The translations under genes were made by a program, and so were the position numbers. A stretch of 64,000 nucleotides of DNA. Origin: Chroococcidiopsidaceae cyanobacterium YX2bin18 (GTDB lineage Bacteria > Cyanobacteriota > Cyanobacteriia > Cyanobacteriales > Chroococcidiopsidaceae). Shown piece after piece: positions 10,643 to 20,128 of this stretch (position 1 is the first letter of the stretch; every line of letters starts with the position of its first letter). The notes below the pieces were generated by a model. That model saw only the letters and a list, made by a program, of their open reading frames with translations. It searched no databases and was not told the DNA's origin. The stretch is from assembly GCA_030446505.1 (NCBI GenBank), contig JAUJND010000007.1, positions 22,517 through 86,516 of the forward strand, given 5' to 3'.

Positions 10643-11476
10643 ATGCAAATCAACTGGCAACCCGCCAAAACTTACGAAGATATCCTTTACCATAAAACCG
10701 ACGGCATCGCCAAAATCACCATCAATCGTCCACATAAGCGAAACGCCTTTCGTCCTCAAACAGTTTTTGAACTGTATGACGCTTTCTGCGATGCCCGCGA
10801 AGACATCAGCATCGGTGTAGTTCTGTTCACAGGTGCTGGTCCTCATACTGATGGTAAATATGCTTTCTGTGCTGGGGGCGATCAAACTGTGCGCGGCGCA
10901 GCTGGCTATGTTGATGATAATGGTATTCCACGTTTAAATGTACTGGATCTCCAACGTCTGATTCGCTCAATGCCTAAAGTCGTAATTGCGCTTGTAGCTG
11001 GCTATGCGATCGGTGGGGGTCATGTCCTGCACTTGATTTGCGATCTCACAATTGCAGGCTGATAATGCAATTTTTGGGCAAACTGGTCCGAAAGTAGGCA
11101 GCTTCGATGGCGGTTTTGGGGCAAGCTATCTTGCCCGAATTGTTGGTCAAAAAAAGGCGCGGGAAATTTGGTTTCTCTGTCGGCAATACACTGCGGCGCA
11201 GGCGCTGGAAATGGGTTTGATTAATTGCGTTGTCCCAGTGGAACAGCTAGAACAAGAAGGCATTGAGTGGGCTAACGAAATTTTAGCAAAAGTCCGATCG
11301 CGATTCGGTGTCTGAAAGCTGCCTTTAATGCTGACTGTGACGGTCAAGCTGGTCTGCAAGAATTGGCAGGGAATGCCACCTTACTTTATTACATGACTGA
11401 AGAAGGCTCTGAAGGTAAACAGGCTTTTTTAGAAAAGCGTCAACCTAATTTTCGTCAATACCCCTGGTTGCCTTAG
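10643..11476 (+). CDS. menB: 1,4-Dihydroxy-2-naphthoyl-CoA synthase MenB, frameshifted twice
   Basis: Crotonase-fold enzyme that cyclises O-succinylbenzoyl-CoA in the phylloquinone/menaquinone pathway; in cyanobacteria the product supplies the photosystem I quinone. Visible are [15 protein letters not shown], the oxyanion-hole segments [19 protein letters not shown] and [20 protein letters not shown], then [15 protein letters not shown] and [13 protein letters not shown]. The frame breaks at about 11060, where one extra G turns GCA-GCT-GAT into a stop. It breaks again at about 11290, where one A is missing from an A run. The tail [18 protein letters not shown] to RQYPWLP resumes and stops at 11474-11476. 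Both changes look like homopolymer errors. Confidence 0.92.
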
Positions 11477-11482
11477 ATATCG

Positions 11483-12592
11483 TTAAATCCGTTGATATCG
11501 CATTCCTGGTAGCTGAGACACCAACCCCATGAGTTCTAACTGCAACAAGGCACTAGAAACTGAGCCAGTTGAATAGCCAGTTTGTTGCACAATCAAGTCG
11601 AAGGGCATAGATTCTAAGGCGATTACTTCTAGCACTTGCTTCAGTTCTGGCTCCAAATTTGGCAAATTTAGTTCGCTTGATCTGGTCTTAACTACATCAA
11701 GTTGTGGTATTGCTCCCAGCATTTTTAACAACTCGTCTACTTCCCTGACAATCTGCTGCGCTCCTTGGCTTAGTAGTCTTAAACAGCCTTGCGATTTATC
11801 ATCATCCAATCTCCCTGGCATTACATAAACGTCTCGGCAAAAATCATTGGCAAAACGCGCTGTAATCAAAGCACCTGATTTAGCCGGAGCTTCCATCACC
11901 AACACTGCACGACTCAACCCAGCAATAATTCGGTTACGGCGGGGGTGGGCGCGATCCGGTGGCGTTTTAGCGGGATACTCACTTAAAACTAATCCCTGAT
12001 TCAGAATCTGGTTGTAAAGCTCGCGATTGCGCGGCGGATAAACAATATCTACCCCAGTACCTAAAATAGCTAAAGTTCGTCCACCTGCTTCTAAACAGCC
12101 GCGATGAGCTTCGGTGTCGATTCCTTCTGCCATGCCAGAAACAACAGTAAAGCCATTTTCAGCCAAAGCCGTACTGATTTTGCGAGTCCAACGCTTGCCG
12201 TATTCTGAAGGATCGCGAGTCCCAACAATACCAACAAGCGATCGCAGTCCTAAATTTTCTTGAAGTTGAACTTCACCACGATAGTACAATACTGGCGGTG
12301 GACTAGGAGTTTCTAGCAGCAAGCGAGGATAGTCTGCATCCGCTGGTGTCCAGAAGTTCGAGTTTTCCTGCTGATGTTGAGTCAAGAGTTGTGCTGGGTT
12401 TAAGCGCGATCGCTCTGCCGTCACCACCTTAATTGTTTGCGCTCCAAACCCTTCCACTTCCCCTAAAGCAGATGGATGAGCTAACCACGCCTCTGCCAAC
12501 GTGCCAAAGTGTTGTTGCAGCCGACTCAGCAAAACTGGACCAATCCCGGCAATTTGTGACCAAGCAAGCCAAAAAGCACGTTCTTGTACCAA
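11483..12592 (-). CDS. dprA: DNA-processing protein DprA (Smf)
   Basis: Binds incoming single-stranded DNA during natural transformation and loads RecA. The 369-residue protein has an N-terminal helix-hairpin-helix/SAM-like part (IAGIGPVLLSRLQQHFG). The Rossmann-like DprA domain contains VGTRDPSEYGKRW, VVSGMAEGIDTEAHRG, LAILGTGVDIVYPPRN and SEYPAKTPPDRAHPRRNRIIAGLS. A C-terminal winged-helix DML1-like domain (VIALESMPFDLIVQQTGY) completes it. The frame is intact. It converges on menB, with 6 bases between stops. Confidence 0.95.
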   Translation of the reverse strand: MVQERAFWLAWSQIAGIGPVLLSRLQQHFGTLAEAWLAHPSALGEVEGFGAQTIKVVTAERSRLNPAQLLTQHQQENSNFWTPADADYPRLLLETPSPPPVLYYRGEVQLQENLGLRSLVGIVGTRDPSEYGKRWTRKISTALAENGFTVVSGMAEGIDTEAHRGCLEAGGRTLAILGTGVDIVYPPRNRELYNQILNQGLVLSEYPAKTPPDRAHPRRNRIIAGLSRAVLVMEAPAKSGALITARFANDFCRDVYVMPGRLDDDKSQGCLRLLSQGAQQIVREVDELLKMLGAIPQLDVVKTRSSELNLPNLEPELKQVLEVIALESMPFDLIVQQTGYSTGSVSSALLQLELMGLVSQLPGMRYQRI

Positions 12593-12613
12593 TTAAATAT
12601 CCTCATAATTGCT

Positions 12614-13296
12614 TTAGGCTCTCAAATTCAGAAAACGCGCATAAATATAAGCGATTGCTTCAGAAATGACTGAGCGCACACCTTCACTAGAACTCCACCA
12701 GTTATTTGGCTCATAATCTCGCGTTTTTACCGCAATCACACCTGTTTTAATCTTTGGCGCAAGTACTTCTTTAAATATCAGCCAACTCCTGCGGGCATGG
12801 ACATCAAATGTATAAAGATTTATTGATTGTACCTTTAAATTTGAGTTCAATAACCACTGTCGAAACGTGACAGCAGAGGCATAAGTCCGATCTTTGATCA
12901 CATCAGGTGCAGTAACAGCTATCAGCTTCTCTTTGCCAAACCCAGTGCCTTCAACGTTGCTGCCGAAAGTTCTGCAAATGTTTTATATTCAGCCAAATAA
13001 TATCCTGTTGGCAAAGGACCGCCCGTAGTAACTATTTTTTTGTAGGAGCCGTTTTCAAATTCAGTAAGCGCGTGTTTTAGTGCGTAGTCTGGCAACCATC
13101 CTTCAACAACTAATACATCTGCTTTAACAGGCGAAGTTACGGACAGAAATGGCTGGATATGAGTGATTGTAAAAATAATTAAAGTAGCGGTAAAAGTAAT
13201 CATAACTACCCACCCCTGAATCGTAAGCGTCCACTTTTCTTGGCGATGTATTAAACGTATTCTTGGGACTTTTTTTTGGTAGATTTTGCTAGGCAT
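12614..13296 (-). CDS. YdcF/ElyC-like (DUF218) membrane-anchored protein, frameshifted
   Basis: N-terminal basic region, one transmembrane helix (WVVMITFTATLIIFTITHI), then the start of a DUF218-like domain with ADVLVVEGWLPDYALKHAL and KKIVTTGGPLPTGYY. The frame is lost near 12925, where GLAKRS ends it. The C-terminal half continues in another frame (LIAVTAPDVIKDRTYASAVTFRQWL to the stop at 12614). The VVEGWLPD and KIVTTGGP motifs match cyanobacterial YdcF-related proteins; some relatives (ElyC, SanA) affect envelope integrity. Specific function unknown. It lies 21 bases upstream of the dprA start on the same strand. Confidence 0.65.
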
Positions 13297-13411
13297 TAGG
13301 CGATCGTTCAGTCAAGTTACTGAACGCTGTTCGTTTGATAATGAGGTGTCAATTTTAATTCGACTCAAAACTGAGGGTAGGCATAGTCGACTTACCCTCC
13401 AAAATTCAAAA

Positions 13412-13891
13412 TTAACCGCCGTATTGCCAGCCAGTGCTCTCCAATAACAAGGGTTCTCCCGAACGGTGAACACCAGAGGCAATTACTTCACCAACATATA
13501 CAGTATGATCGCCCTTTTCTACTGCACCGACAACTTGACACTCAATATAACCAAGGGAGTCAGAAATAATTGGACAGCCAGTTTCGCCTAGATAAAATTC
13601 CACATCTTCAAACTTATTCCCAATCCGGCGCTGCGGTTGAAAAAATTTCTGCGCCATATTCTTTTGATCCGCCTCCAGAAAGCTGATGGCAAACACCCCA
13701 CTGTTTTTAATCATTTCGTTGTATCTAGAATCTTTTTTAACACAATTTACGATTAAGGGTGGCTTAAAAGAAGCCTGCATCAACCAGCTAGCTGTGAAGC
13801 CGTTGACATCATCCCCATCCTTAACGCCGCAGATAAAGAGTCCATGCGGAATCTTTCGCAGCATGGTCTTTTTCGCTTGTTCGTCTAACAA
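13412..13891 (-). CDS. Flavin reductase-like FMN-binding protein
   Basis: A 159-residue protein of the flavin reductase-like family (split beta-barrel FMN-binding fold). Visible are the N-terminal KIPHGLFICGVKDGDDVNGFTASWLMQASFKPPLI segment, in which the NGFTASW stretch contacts FMN in relatives, and GVFAISFLEADQKN, CQVVGAVEKGDHTVYVGEVI. The layout is similar to the C-terminal reductase module of cyanobacterial flavodiiron proteins but standalone. Partner oxygenase not apparent nearby. The frame is intact. Confidence 0.85.
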   Translation of the reverse strand: MLDEQAKKTMLRKIPHGLFICGVKDGDDVNGFTASWLMQASFKPPLIVNCVKKDSRYNEMIKNSGVFAISFLEADQKNMAQKFFQPQRRIGNKFEDVEFYLGETGCPIISDSLGYIECQVVGAVEKGDHTVYVGEVIASGVHRSGEPLLLESTGWQYGG

Positions 13892-14195
13892 AGGTTATCT
13901 CCTGATGGGTTTTACATTGCTAAGTTTAACAATCCATTCTAGCTACTAAGAATCTATCTCAAAAATCTGCATCGTAGGCAAGAAAGCCGACTATTGGCAC
14001 AGGAACCAGCCTATCTTATAAGCAAGAAAATAGTTTTGAGATAGTGTCAAATAGTTAGTTGAAGTTAGGTTGTTTGACAAACAAATTCAGGCGTGAAGGA
14101 CACTGCTGAGTGGAGGTTACCACTTTTGAACCTGGCGTGATGTCTGTGACACAGAGAGAACAGAAGATATTAAAGTTTTAGTGTCTTGATTCACA

Positions 14196-15131
14196 TCAGC
14201 TAGTTTTAGCCTGACGAGATGGGCGAAATAAGTGACTATGTTCTGGATGATATAAACGCGAACGGGCTTCGCCCATGCTTGGCAAACGCGCTTCATCCAT
14301 GCTTGGTATACCCGTCTCTGCTCCCTTCAATGCTGGACTAATTAGATAAAGTGTTGTCCTAATCAGCTTTTCCTTTTGACTAACAACTGCCATTTTGTCA
14401 AGAGATACAAGCAAAATTTTTTCATCTTGCCAACCCAACCGAAAGCAAATTGCCACGGGTGTTTCTGGTGGGTAGTGTTCTAGTAGCTGTTTAGTCGCCT
14501 CTTCCACATGACGCGCACTGAGGTAGAGGCAGAGACTGGCTTGGTGTGATGCTAGGGATGCTAATTCTTCTCGTGCCGGAACTGCGGTGCGTCCACTGAT
14601 GCGGCTTAAAATAATTGTCTGCACTAATCCCGGCACAGTTAGCTCTACTTTAAGTTTGGCTGCTGCTGCTTGGAAAGCACTGATTCCAGGTATGACTTCA
14701 AAATTTACATCGGCGGCTGCCAAGGCTTGCATTTGCTCATGGATAGCACTATAGAGGCTAGGATCGCCGGATTGCAACCGAACAACTGATTTTTGGGAGC
14801 GCACCCGTTCAATCATCAACGGCAAAATATCTTCTAATGTCTTATTCGCAGTACGGATAATTTCGGCATCCGCGCGGCATAACTCCAAAATTTGCTCAGG
14901 CACTAAGGAATCAGCAAATAAAATTACATCCGCCTGCATTAATATTTTCTGCGCCTTAATTGTCAACAAATCAGGATCGCCAGGACCTGCCCCGACCAGG
15001 TAAACTCCTGGTGTCATTAGTGGCATGGGTATTTCATTACTTAACTGGGTAGTATCAGCCATATGCGATCGCAGATTCAGTTCTTTAAAATTGGGATATT
15101 TTTGCTTTTGTTTCGACTCCAACCAATCCAT
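14196..15131 (-). CDS. cobM: Precorrin-4 C11-methyltransferase CobM
   Basis: SAM-dependent methylase of the corrin ring in cobalamin biosynthesis. The tetrapyrrole methylase domain contains GVYLVGAGPGDPDLLTIKA, LFADSLVPEQIL, VRLQSGDPSLYSAIHEQ, the SAM pocket IPGISAFQAAAAKLKVELT and PVAICFRLGWQDEKIL. The 311-residue reading has an N-terminal extension; the family core starts near the Met before TPGVYLVG. The C-terminal extension contains two near-identical 8-residue units, PSMDEAR and PSMGEAR. The next gene upstream on the same strand is lgt, a pairing I know from other cyanobacteria. No cobalamin riboswitch was seen. Confidence 0.93.
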   Translation of the reverse strand: MDWLESKQKQKYPNFKELNLRSHMADTTQLSNEIPMPLMTPGVYLVGAGPGDPDLLTIKAQKILMQADVILFADSLVPEQILELCRADAEIIRTANKTLEDILPLMIERVRSQKSVVRLQSGDPSLYSAIHEQMQALAAADVNFEVIPGISAFQAAAAKLKVELTVPGLVQTIILSRISGRTAVPAREELASLASHQASLCLYLSARHVEEATKQLLEHYPPETPVAICFRLGWQDEKILLVSLDKMAVVSQKEKLIRTTLYLISPALKGAETGIPSMDEARLPSMGEARSRLYHPEHSHLFRPSRQAKTS

Positions 15132-15203
15132 TAAGTAAATAATGATCTGCCAGGCTAGATTTTGTCTTGGAGTCGTACTCTGTGATTTTCTGAGATAGTT
15201 TAC

Positions 15204-16118
15204 TTATTGTTCCCCAAATTCCGCTTGTGGCAGGGGAGCGACATCAGGTAGCGATCGATTGTAAATGTAAAGCCACGCTAACCCTGCTAATCCTAAGCTA
15301 ATCCCTACCAAACTTACAACTTGAGCCATCCGTAACGGTCCCAGCATTAAACTATCGGTGCGTAAGCCTTCAATCCACAAGCGTCCCAAGCTGTAGGTTA
15401 CTAAATAAACCAAAAACAGTGTCCCAACTTTCAGTCTTGGCTTTCGTTTCAATCCTCGAAAAAACAAGGTTAATAGTAACCCAAACACTATTAAGTCCCA
15501 TAAAGATTCATACAGAAAGGTGGGATGAAAGTAGGCAAAATCAGCATATTCTGGAGGACGGCGATCAGGCGGAATAAACAGTTTCCAGGGTAAATCAGTG
15601 GGACTACCGAAGGCTTCGGAGTTGAAAAAATTTCCCCAACGACCAATAGCCTGCCCTAAAATCAGCGAAGGAGCCACAAGATCCGCTAGTTGCCAAAACG
15701 AAATTTTTTTGACTCTAGCAAAGATTAAAGCTGCCACAGTACCGCCAAGGATTGCTCCATGAATCGCAATCCCACCTTGCCAAATTGCAATAATTCGCTC
15801 TGGATGCTGGGCATATTCTGACCACTCAAACAAAACGTAATAAACTCTAGCAGCCGGAATTGCTGCAATTACAAGCCAGATTACTAAATCGCCTAGTAAG
15901 TCTGGATTAACATGACGGCGCTTTGCTAAGTATTGGGAAAGGCTGACTCCAATCAATACTGCTGTAGCAATCAGCAAGCCATACCAGCGAATAGCGAGTG
16001 GTCCTATTTCTACTAAAATCGGACCCGGAGAAGCAAATTGCCAAGCCAAAGGTAGGTGGAGAAAAGCTGATAACATGAGCATTATCCAGAAAACAACAAT
16101 CGTGTCCTCAAGCAGCAA
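15204..16118 (-). CDS. lgt: Prolipoprotein diacylglyceryl transferase Lgt
   Basis: Integral membrane enzyme that transfers diacylglyceryl from phosphatidylglycerol to the lipobox cysteine of prolipoproteins. The protein is hydrophobic with about seven membrane segments. Conserved parts visible are [23 protein letters not shown] (the essential HG segment), the Lgt signature [13 protein letters not shown] and [12 protein letters not shown] near the end. The N-terminus could instead begin at the Met near 16082, which gives a better family-like start; the longer reading adds 12 hydrophobic residues. The frame is intact. Confidence 0.95.
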   Translation of the reverse strand: MLLEDTIVVFWIMLMLSAFLHLPLAWQFASPGPILVEIGPLAIRWYGLLIATAVLIGVSLSQYLAKRRHVNPDLLGDLVIWLVIAAIPAARVYYVLFEWSEYAQHPERIIAIWQGGIAIHGAILGGTVAALIFARVKKISFWQLADLVAPSLILGQAIGRWGNFFNSEAFGSPTDLPWKLFIPPDRRPPEYADFAYFHPTFLYESLWDLIVFGLLLTLFFRGLKRKPRLKVGTLFLVYLVTYSLGRLWIEGLRTDSLMLGPLRMAQVVSLVGISLGLAGLAWLYIYNRSLPDVAPLPQAEFGEQ

Positions 16119-16371
16119 GTGATTGCAGTAGGAATTGACCTCTGTTTCCTACACAAGCTACAGGATTAATATTATGTCGCTTTGAGTTAGTTCTAGAAAT
16201 GAGATTAGGTGTATTTAGCGAAAACTCAAGCAACTTTTTTGGGCTTTATTACACTGAAGGATATACAGAAAATTTCAGCTTTTTGTTCTGTAGCGGATGT
16301 TATACAGAAAAATTCCATCTAATTACGAGTTAGGCAGCCTCGTAACTGGGATCTCTGTACTGGAGTTCGCT

Positions 16372-16730
16372 ATGATTCGACCGACCACGCCCGATGACAC
16401 AACCGCGCTATTGCCCTAGCCGATGCAACCGGACTCTTACAGCATAACCAACTTGAGGAGATTGGCGAAATGCTGTCTGATTACTTTGGTGGTAACAACA
16501 GCGACGATCGCTTCTGGATCACCGACAACGACAACGGAGCAGTGGGGGTTGCCTACTGAGAGATGGAACGGATGACCGATGGGACGTGGAACCTACAATT
16601 GATTGCTATCCGACCCGACCACCAAGGACAAGGACGTGGTGCGACCCTGCTACGCTACGTTGAACAAACGTTGACGACGCGCGGTGGGCGTGTGCTGCTG
16701 GTGGAAACGTCGGGGCTGCCGGCAGGGTAA
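16372..16730 (+). pseudogene. Decayed GNAT acetyltransferase
   Basis: A GNAT-like gene begins MIRPTTPDDT and soon hits a stop. In a second frame IALADATGLLQHN..LEEIGEMLSDYF continues, an internal TGA follows GAVGVAY, then LIAIRPDHQGQGRGATLLRYVE (the acetyl-CoA loop) leads into GGRVLLVETSG, after which homology ends without the C-terminal strand. There is at least one frameshift, one internal stop and a 3' truncation. The second half is clearly more GC-rich than its surroundings, which suggests acquisition from elsewhere. It is unlikely to be functional. Confidence 0.75.
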
Positions 16731-16763
16731 GATAAGTTGCTTACAGTTGGAGTAGAATAAGCC

Positions 16764-16787
16764 TAATTATCCAAATTAGGATAATTA
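16764..16787. promoter_or_regulatory. Perfect inverted repeat upstream of the toxin-like gene
   Basis: TAATTATCC (16764-16772) and GGATAATTA (16779-16787) form a perfect 9-base dyad with a 6-base spacer, about 130 bases before the start at 16919. It could be an operator or a small hairpin. No T tract follows, so a terminator is unlikely. Confidence 0.4.
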
Positions 16788-16918
16788 CATTTTCAGCTTT
16801 TACGTAGTTCGCCCTAGTTGCTCGGTCTTGTCCAGTTCTTAGCCTCTCTTACTTAGGCTGCTTTGCTGAAAACATATTAATTGGAAGGATTTAATTATCT
16901 CCAAATTGTTCTTGTTAT

Positions 16919-17191
16919 ATGATAAATACTAGTACGCAGGCTCAGATTGCGATCAGATCGCTTCTTCCAAGTGACAAAGAGCGGGTTAAGCATTTTGTAG
17001 CTTTGCTTGAGCGTTTTCCTGATGACGAATATGTGAGACAACAAACGAAGAAGTTGAAGGGGAACGGGTTAGATAATCTTTATATTATGCGAGTAACTCA
17101 TAATTTAAGGCTAATCTTCCGATACTCTCAAGATGTAGTTGAAATCCTTGATGTTGTGACTCATGACAGGCTTGAGAGGATGCATGGATAA
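16919..17191 (+). CDS. RelE/ParE-superfamily toxin-like protein
   Basis: A 90-residue protein with the RelE/ParE fold pattern: an N-terminal helical stretch (SDKERVKHFVALLERFPDD), KKLKGNGLDNLYIMRV, then the C-terminal strands LRLIFRYSQDVVEILDVVTHDRLER. Characterised relatives cleave mRNA or poison gyrase, and I cannot say which, if either, applies. No antitoxin-like gene is visible directly upstream; the only upstream coding trace is the GNAT pseudogene. Five bases downstream begins the Shedu-like gene, so the two are almost certainly co-transcribed. The start is the only Met at the head of the frame. Confidence 0.75.
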   Translation: MINTSTQAQIAIRSLLPSDKERVKHFVALLERFPDDEYVRQQTKKLKGNGLDNLYIMRVTHNLRLIFRYSQDVVEILDVVTHDRLERMHG

Positions 17192-17196
17192 AATCC

Positions 17197-17838
17197 ATGA
17201 AAGAGTTTAAAAGCTTCACATTTGACCCTCAAGCCTGCCGCAAAGAACTAAATGAGCTAAAAGTTCATCTTGATAGTAAATCTGAACTGAATGAAAGGAA
17301 AGATGTGCTGCCCTTCTTTAAAAAGAGGGAACATCTTTCATCGTTTATTGGTTCCTACTTTCCATACATTTCAAGCTTCGATAGGCTTGCTTATGAATAT
17401 GATATCTTTGGTGATTTCAAAGCAGATTTAGCAATTGGCGATTTTGAATCAGGTTGGTACGGCTTTATAGAATTTGAAGGAGCTAGTGAGACCAGCATCT
17501 TTGAGAAAAAGGGTGATAAAGTAACTCCCGAATGGTCTACTTGCTTTGAACATGGCTTTAGTCAAGTGGTGGATTGGTTTTGGAAGTTGTCAGCATTGGA
17601 ATATACACGGGAATTTTTCTTTCGGTTTGGCAGCGAGTTTACAGGCTATGAGGGGATGCTAATTATCGGTAGAACTGAAGGACTCGACCAAAGAGAGCGA
17701 GATCGATTACGATGGCGGCGAGATAGACTTATCGTCAATTCCAAACATATTCACTGTGTTACTTTTGACGAACTCTACTCTGATCTTGATACAAGACTTC
17801 GTTATTATGAAGCTGCTTTTCTTGCTGATGAAGAATAA
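17197..17838 (+). CDS. Shedu-like (DUF4263) PD-(D/E)XK nuclease-fold protein
   Basis: A 213-residue protein whose C-terminal two thirds match the pattern of DUF4263, the nuclease domain of the Shedu (SduA) phage-defence proteins. A first acidic strand FKADLAIGDFE is followed by YGFIEFEGA where active relatives have an E-x-K type strand, then FSQVVDWFWKLSALE, a strand MLIIGRTEGL, an arginine-rich helix RERDRLRWRRDRLIV and the typical end HCVTFDELYSDL. The lysine expected in the catalytic motif appears replaced, giving E-F-E, so catalysis is uncertain. Only the core domain is present, without the variable N-terminal sensor of longer Shedu proteins. It is in an apparent operon with the RelE-like gene. 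Confidence 0.7.
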   Translation: MKEFKSFTFDPQACRKELNELKVHLDSKSELNERKDVLPFFKKREHLSSFIGSYFPYISSFDRLAYEYDIFGDFKADLAIGDFESGWYGFIEFEGASETSIFEKKGDKVTPEWSTCFEHGFSQVVDWFWKLSALEYTREFFFRFGSEFTGYEGMLIIGRTEGLDQRERDRLRWRRDRLIVNSKHIHCVTFDELYSDLDTRLRYYEAAFLADEE

Positions 17839-17999
17839 GTTTTTAGTTCCTCCTAAGATAAGCTAACCCTGAGTTGGAATCACAACTGTATTAAAGATTT
17901 ATGTAAGAGCTAGAGGTTAACTGCGTTGGCTCAACTGGAGTTGTTAACTTTAGTAATATATCCGCTAAAAAGTTTCCCCTGTCTCAGGGTTATCTCGTT

Positions 18000-19079
18000 A
18001 TGAGCAGCAAAGATCAAAATCAGTTTAAAACTGCTAGTCCAGCCTTACAGCCTAAACCAATTAATTCTTCAACTCCTTTATTGGGGGCAAGTCTAGCAGA
18101 ATTAACTACTTGGGTACAGCAGCAAGAGCAACCAGCGTATCGGGGTCGTCAGCTGTACGATTGGATTTATCATCAGGGCGTGCGATCGCTCACCGATATC
18201 TCTGTCTTTCCCAAACAATGGCGTTCCACCCTAGCAGAATTTCCCATTGGTCGTTCAACTCTGCACTATCGCTCTGTTGCCCCTGATGACACTGTAAAAT
18301 ATCTTCTGCGACTAGCAGACGGTCAAATTATTGAAACTGTTGGCATCCCCACCCAAAAGCGCTTGACTGTCTGCGTCTCTAGCCAGGTAGGTTGTCCGAT
18401 GGCTTGTGACTTCTGTGCTACAGGCAAAGGAGGCTTCAGCCGGAATCTTGCCCGCCATGAAATTATCGATCAGGTTTTGACTGTTCAATCAGATTTTCAG
18501 CGGCGTGTCAGCCACATTGTATTTATGGGCATGGGTGAACCGTTGCTAAATACCAATCATGTAGTAGCAGCAATCAAGTCATTAAATGAAGATGTCGGTA
18601 TTTCTCAAAGGTCAATAACTTTATCTACAGTTGGCATCCGCGATCGCATCCATCAGCTAGCTAAATATCAACTCCAAGTCACGCTCGCCGTTAGCCTCCA
18701 CGCCTCTAATCAAGTTCTGCGCGAAAAACTTATTCCCAGCGCTCATAACTACCCTTTAGCAGATTTGTTAGCAGAATGCCGAGAGTACGTGCAGCTAACT
18801 GGTCGCCGCATCACTTTTGAATATGTCCTTTTAGGTGGAGTCAATGACTTGCCAGAACACGCAACCCAATTAGCTCAACTACTACGTGGTTTTCAAACTC
18901 ACGTTAATTTAATTCCCTACAATCCAATTCGTGAGGCAGATTACCACCGCCCCAACTGTCACCGTATTCAGGCTTTTGTTAACATCCTGAAGCAGCAACA
19001 GATCGCTGTAAGTGTCCGTTACTCTCGCGGTTTGGCAGCGGATGCGGCTTGTGGTCAACTCCGGGCAACGAAGCTATAG
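18000..19079 (+). CDS. rlmN: 23S rRNA (adenine2503-C2)-methyltransferase RlmN
   Basis: Radical SAM methylase of A2503 in 23S rRNA, also acting on A37 of some tRNAs. The 359-residue protein carries the cluster motif [11 protein letters not shown] (CxxxCxxC), the upstream helical accessory domain ([16 protein letters not shown]), [14 protein letters not shown], and near the C-terminus the catalytic cysteine in AADAACGQL. The frame is intact. Its 3' end overlaps the convergent zinc-ribbon gene by about 100 bases. Confidence 0.97.
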   Translation: MSSKDQNQFKTASPALQPKPINSSTPLLGASLAELTTWVQQQEQPAYRGRQLYDWIYHQGVRSLTDISVFPKQWRSTLAEFPIGRSTLHYRSVAPDDTVKYLLRLADGQIIETVGIPTQKRLTVCVSSQVGCPMACDFCATGKGGFSRNLARHEIIDQVLTVQSDFQRRVSHIVFMGMGEPLLNTNHVVAAIKSLNEDVGISQRSITLSTVGIRDRIHQLAKYQLQVTLAVSLHASNQVLREKLIPSAHNYPLADLLAECREYVQLTGRRITFEYVLLGGVNDLPEHATQLAQLLRGFQTHVNLIPYNPIREADYHRPNCHRIQAFVNILKQQQIAVSVRYSRGLAADAACGQLRATKL

Positions 19080-19254
19080 CGCTAGGATAAATCCCAGGGG
19101 CATATGCCTCTATTACTCTACCTGTACGAGAACACATTACCATTAGGTAGTCACAGCTTGGGCATTGTGTCCGAGTTATGTCACTACTTGAAACATAATG
19201 ACGTTCAGCCTCACTACCGCAGTTTGGACACCGAATTTTTTGAATTATCTGCAT
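18979..19254 (-). CDS. Small zinc-ribbon protein, probably with a readthrough tail
   Basis: The conserved part, [20 protein letters not shown], then [28 protein letters not shown], is a two-CPxC zinc ribbon of about 60 residues known from many cyanobacteria, often misnamed as a PriA-related protein. I take 19254 as the start because the family begins there. The remaining residues are antisense to the last 100 bases of rlmN and are rich in Pro and Ser; they probably reflect loss of the normal stop just after the GIY segment. Function unknown. Confidence 0.7.
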   Translation of the reverse strand: MQIIQKIRCPNCGSEAERHYVSSSDITRTQCPSCDYLMVMCSRTGRVIEAYAPGIYPSAIASLPGVDHKPHPLPNRESNGHLQRSVAASGC

Positions 19255-19871
19255 TTTAAAACCTCTTGCTCCCATACTTTTTTGGGAAGTAGTACAAATT
19301 AAAAATAGAATTGAACAAAAATTACAGTACTTAACAAACAGCAACAAAATGTATCTGAGCCATCTCTCAAAGAAGTTAACAATGAAAAACGTTGTTTAAG
19401 ATACCTAACCTAATTATCACAATATTTAGAGTCAGTTGCCATATAACTTTGGACGTATAGATTCGCAGCCTTTTATTGATTCCACTTCTTGTTTCAGTGA
19501 TCCCCATGTTGAATTCTTTGAGATTGTACTGTAAGAACTGAGTATTACTTAACATTTAGCTAAAGTTCATCAGCTAGATAAGCTGTAACAGAAAGTAATA
19601 TTTGAAATAAGTAATTAAACCTTAATTTGACTTGTATTGGAGTGTTATCTCCAAATTTTTAAGATTTATTTAAGAATTCAGCTTTAGTTTTAACTAGATT
19701 GTTTAGTAGTAATGATCATAGAAAATGCTAATACCAAATCTGACTAGGATTTGCTATCCTCTAAGCGGGCATATCCTTTCTAGTTGAATATTTATAGTTA
19801 TGACCGCAGTGGAAATAGTACCTTTAATTACAACTGGGTCTAATTATAAAGAAGATTTTTAGAGTGACCAA

Positions 19872-20088
19872 AAGAGGACTTGGGGAGGGGGAGACAGGGG
19901 GACAAGGGGAAGTGAGTCTAAATTCTCCCCAAGTCCTGAAGGTTCCAAGCCCCCGACTTCATAAGCGCGAGAACCAGAAAAAATTGGTTCGAGATTGCGT
20001 TGCCACGAGAAACAAAACGTCAATATTCAAGAAGAGTGGATTTGTCCATGGGGTTTTTCTCCTTGTCTCCTCGTCTCCAAGTCCTCTT
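19872..20088. repeat. G/C-rich repeat element bounded by a 12-base inverted repeat
   Basis: AAGAGGACTTGG (19872-19883) and its exact complement CCAAGTCCTCTT (20077-20088) bound a 217-base segment. Purine-rich runs (GGGGGAGACAGGGGG) on the left are mirrored by pyrimidine-rich runs on the right, and a third partial copy, CCCCAAGTCCT, lies at 19927-19937. It sits in a roughly 780-base gene-free stretch between the zinc-ribbon gene and uvrC; 19348-19871 is otherwise featureless AT-rich sequence. Confidence 0.65.
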
Positions 20089-20128
20089 CAACATTGCTAC
20101 TACTCGCCTTTACAGCAGTCACTTATTC

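Noticed and set aside
14040..14195. Possible cobalamin riboswitch near cobM
   Set aside because: cobM is on the minus strand, so a leader would lie beyond 15131, where I see no B12-box-like sequence. This region is downstream of the gene.
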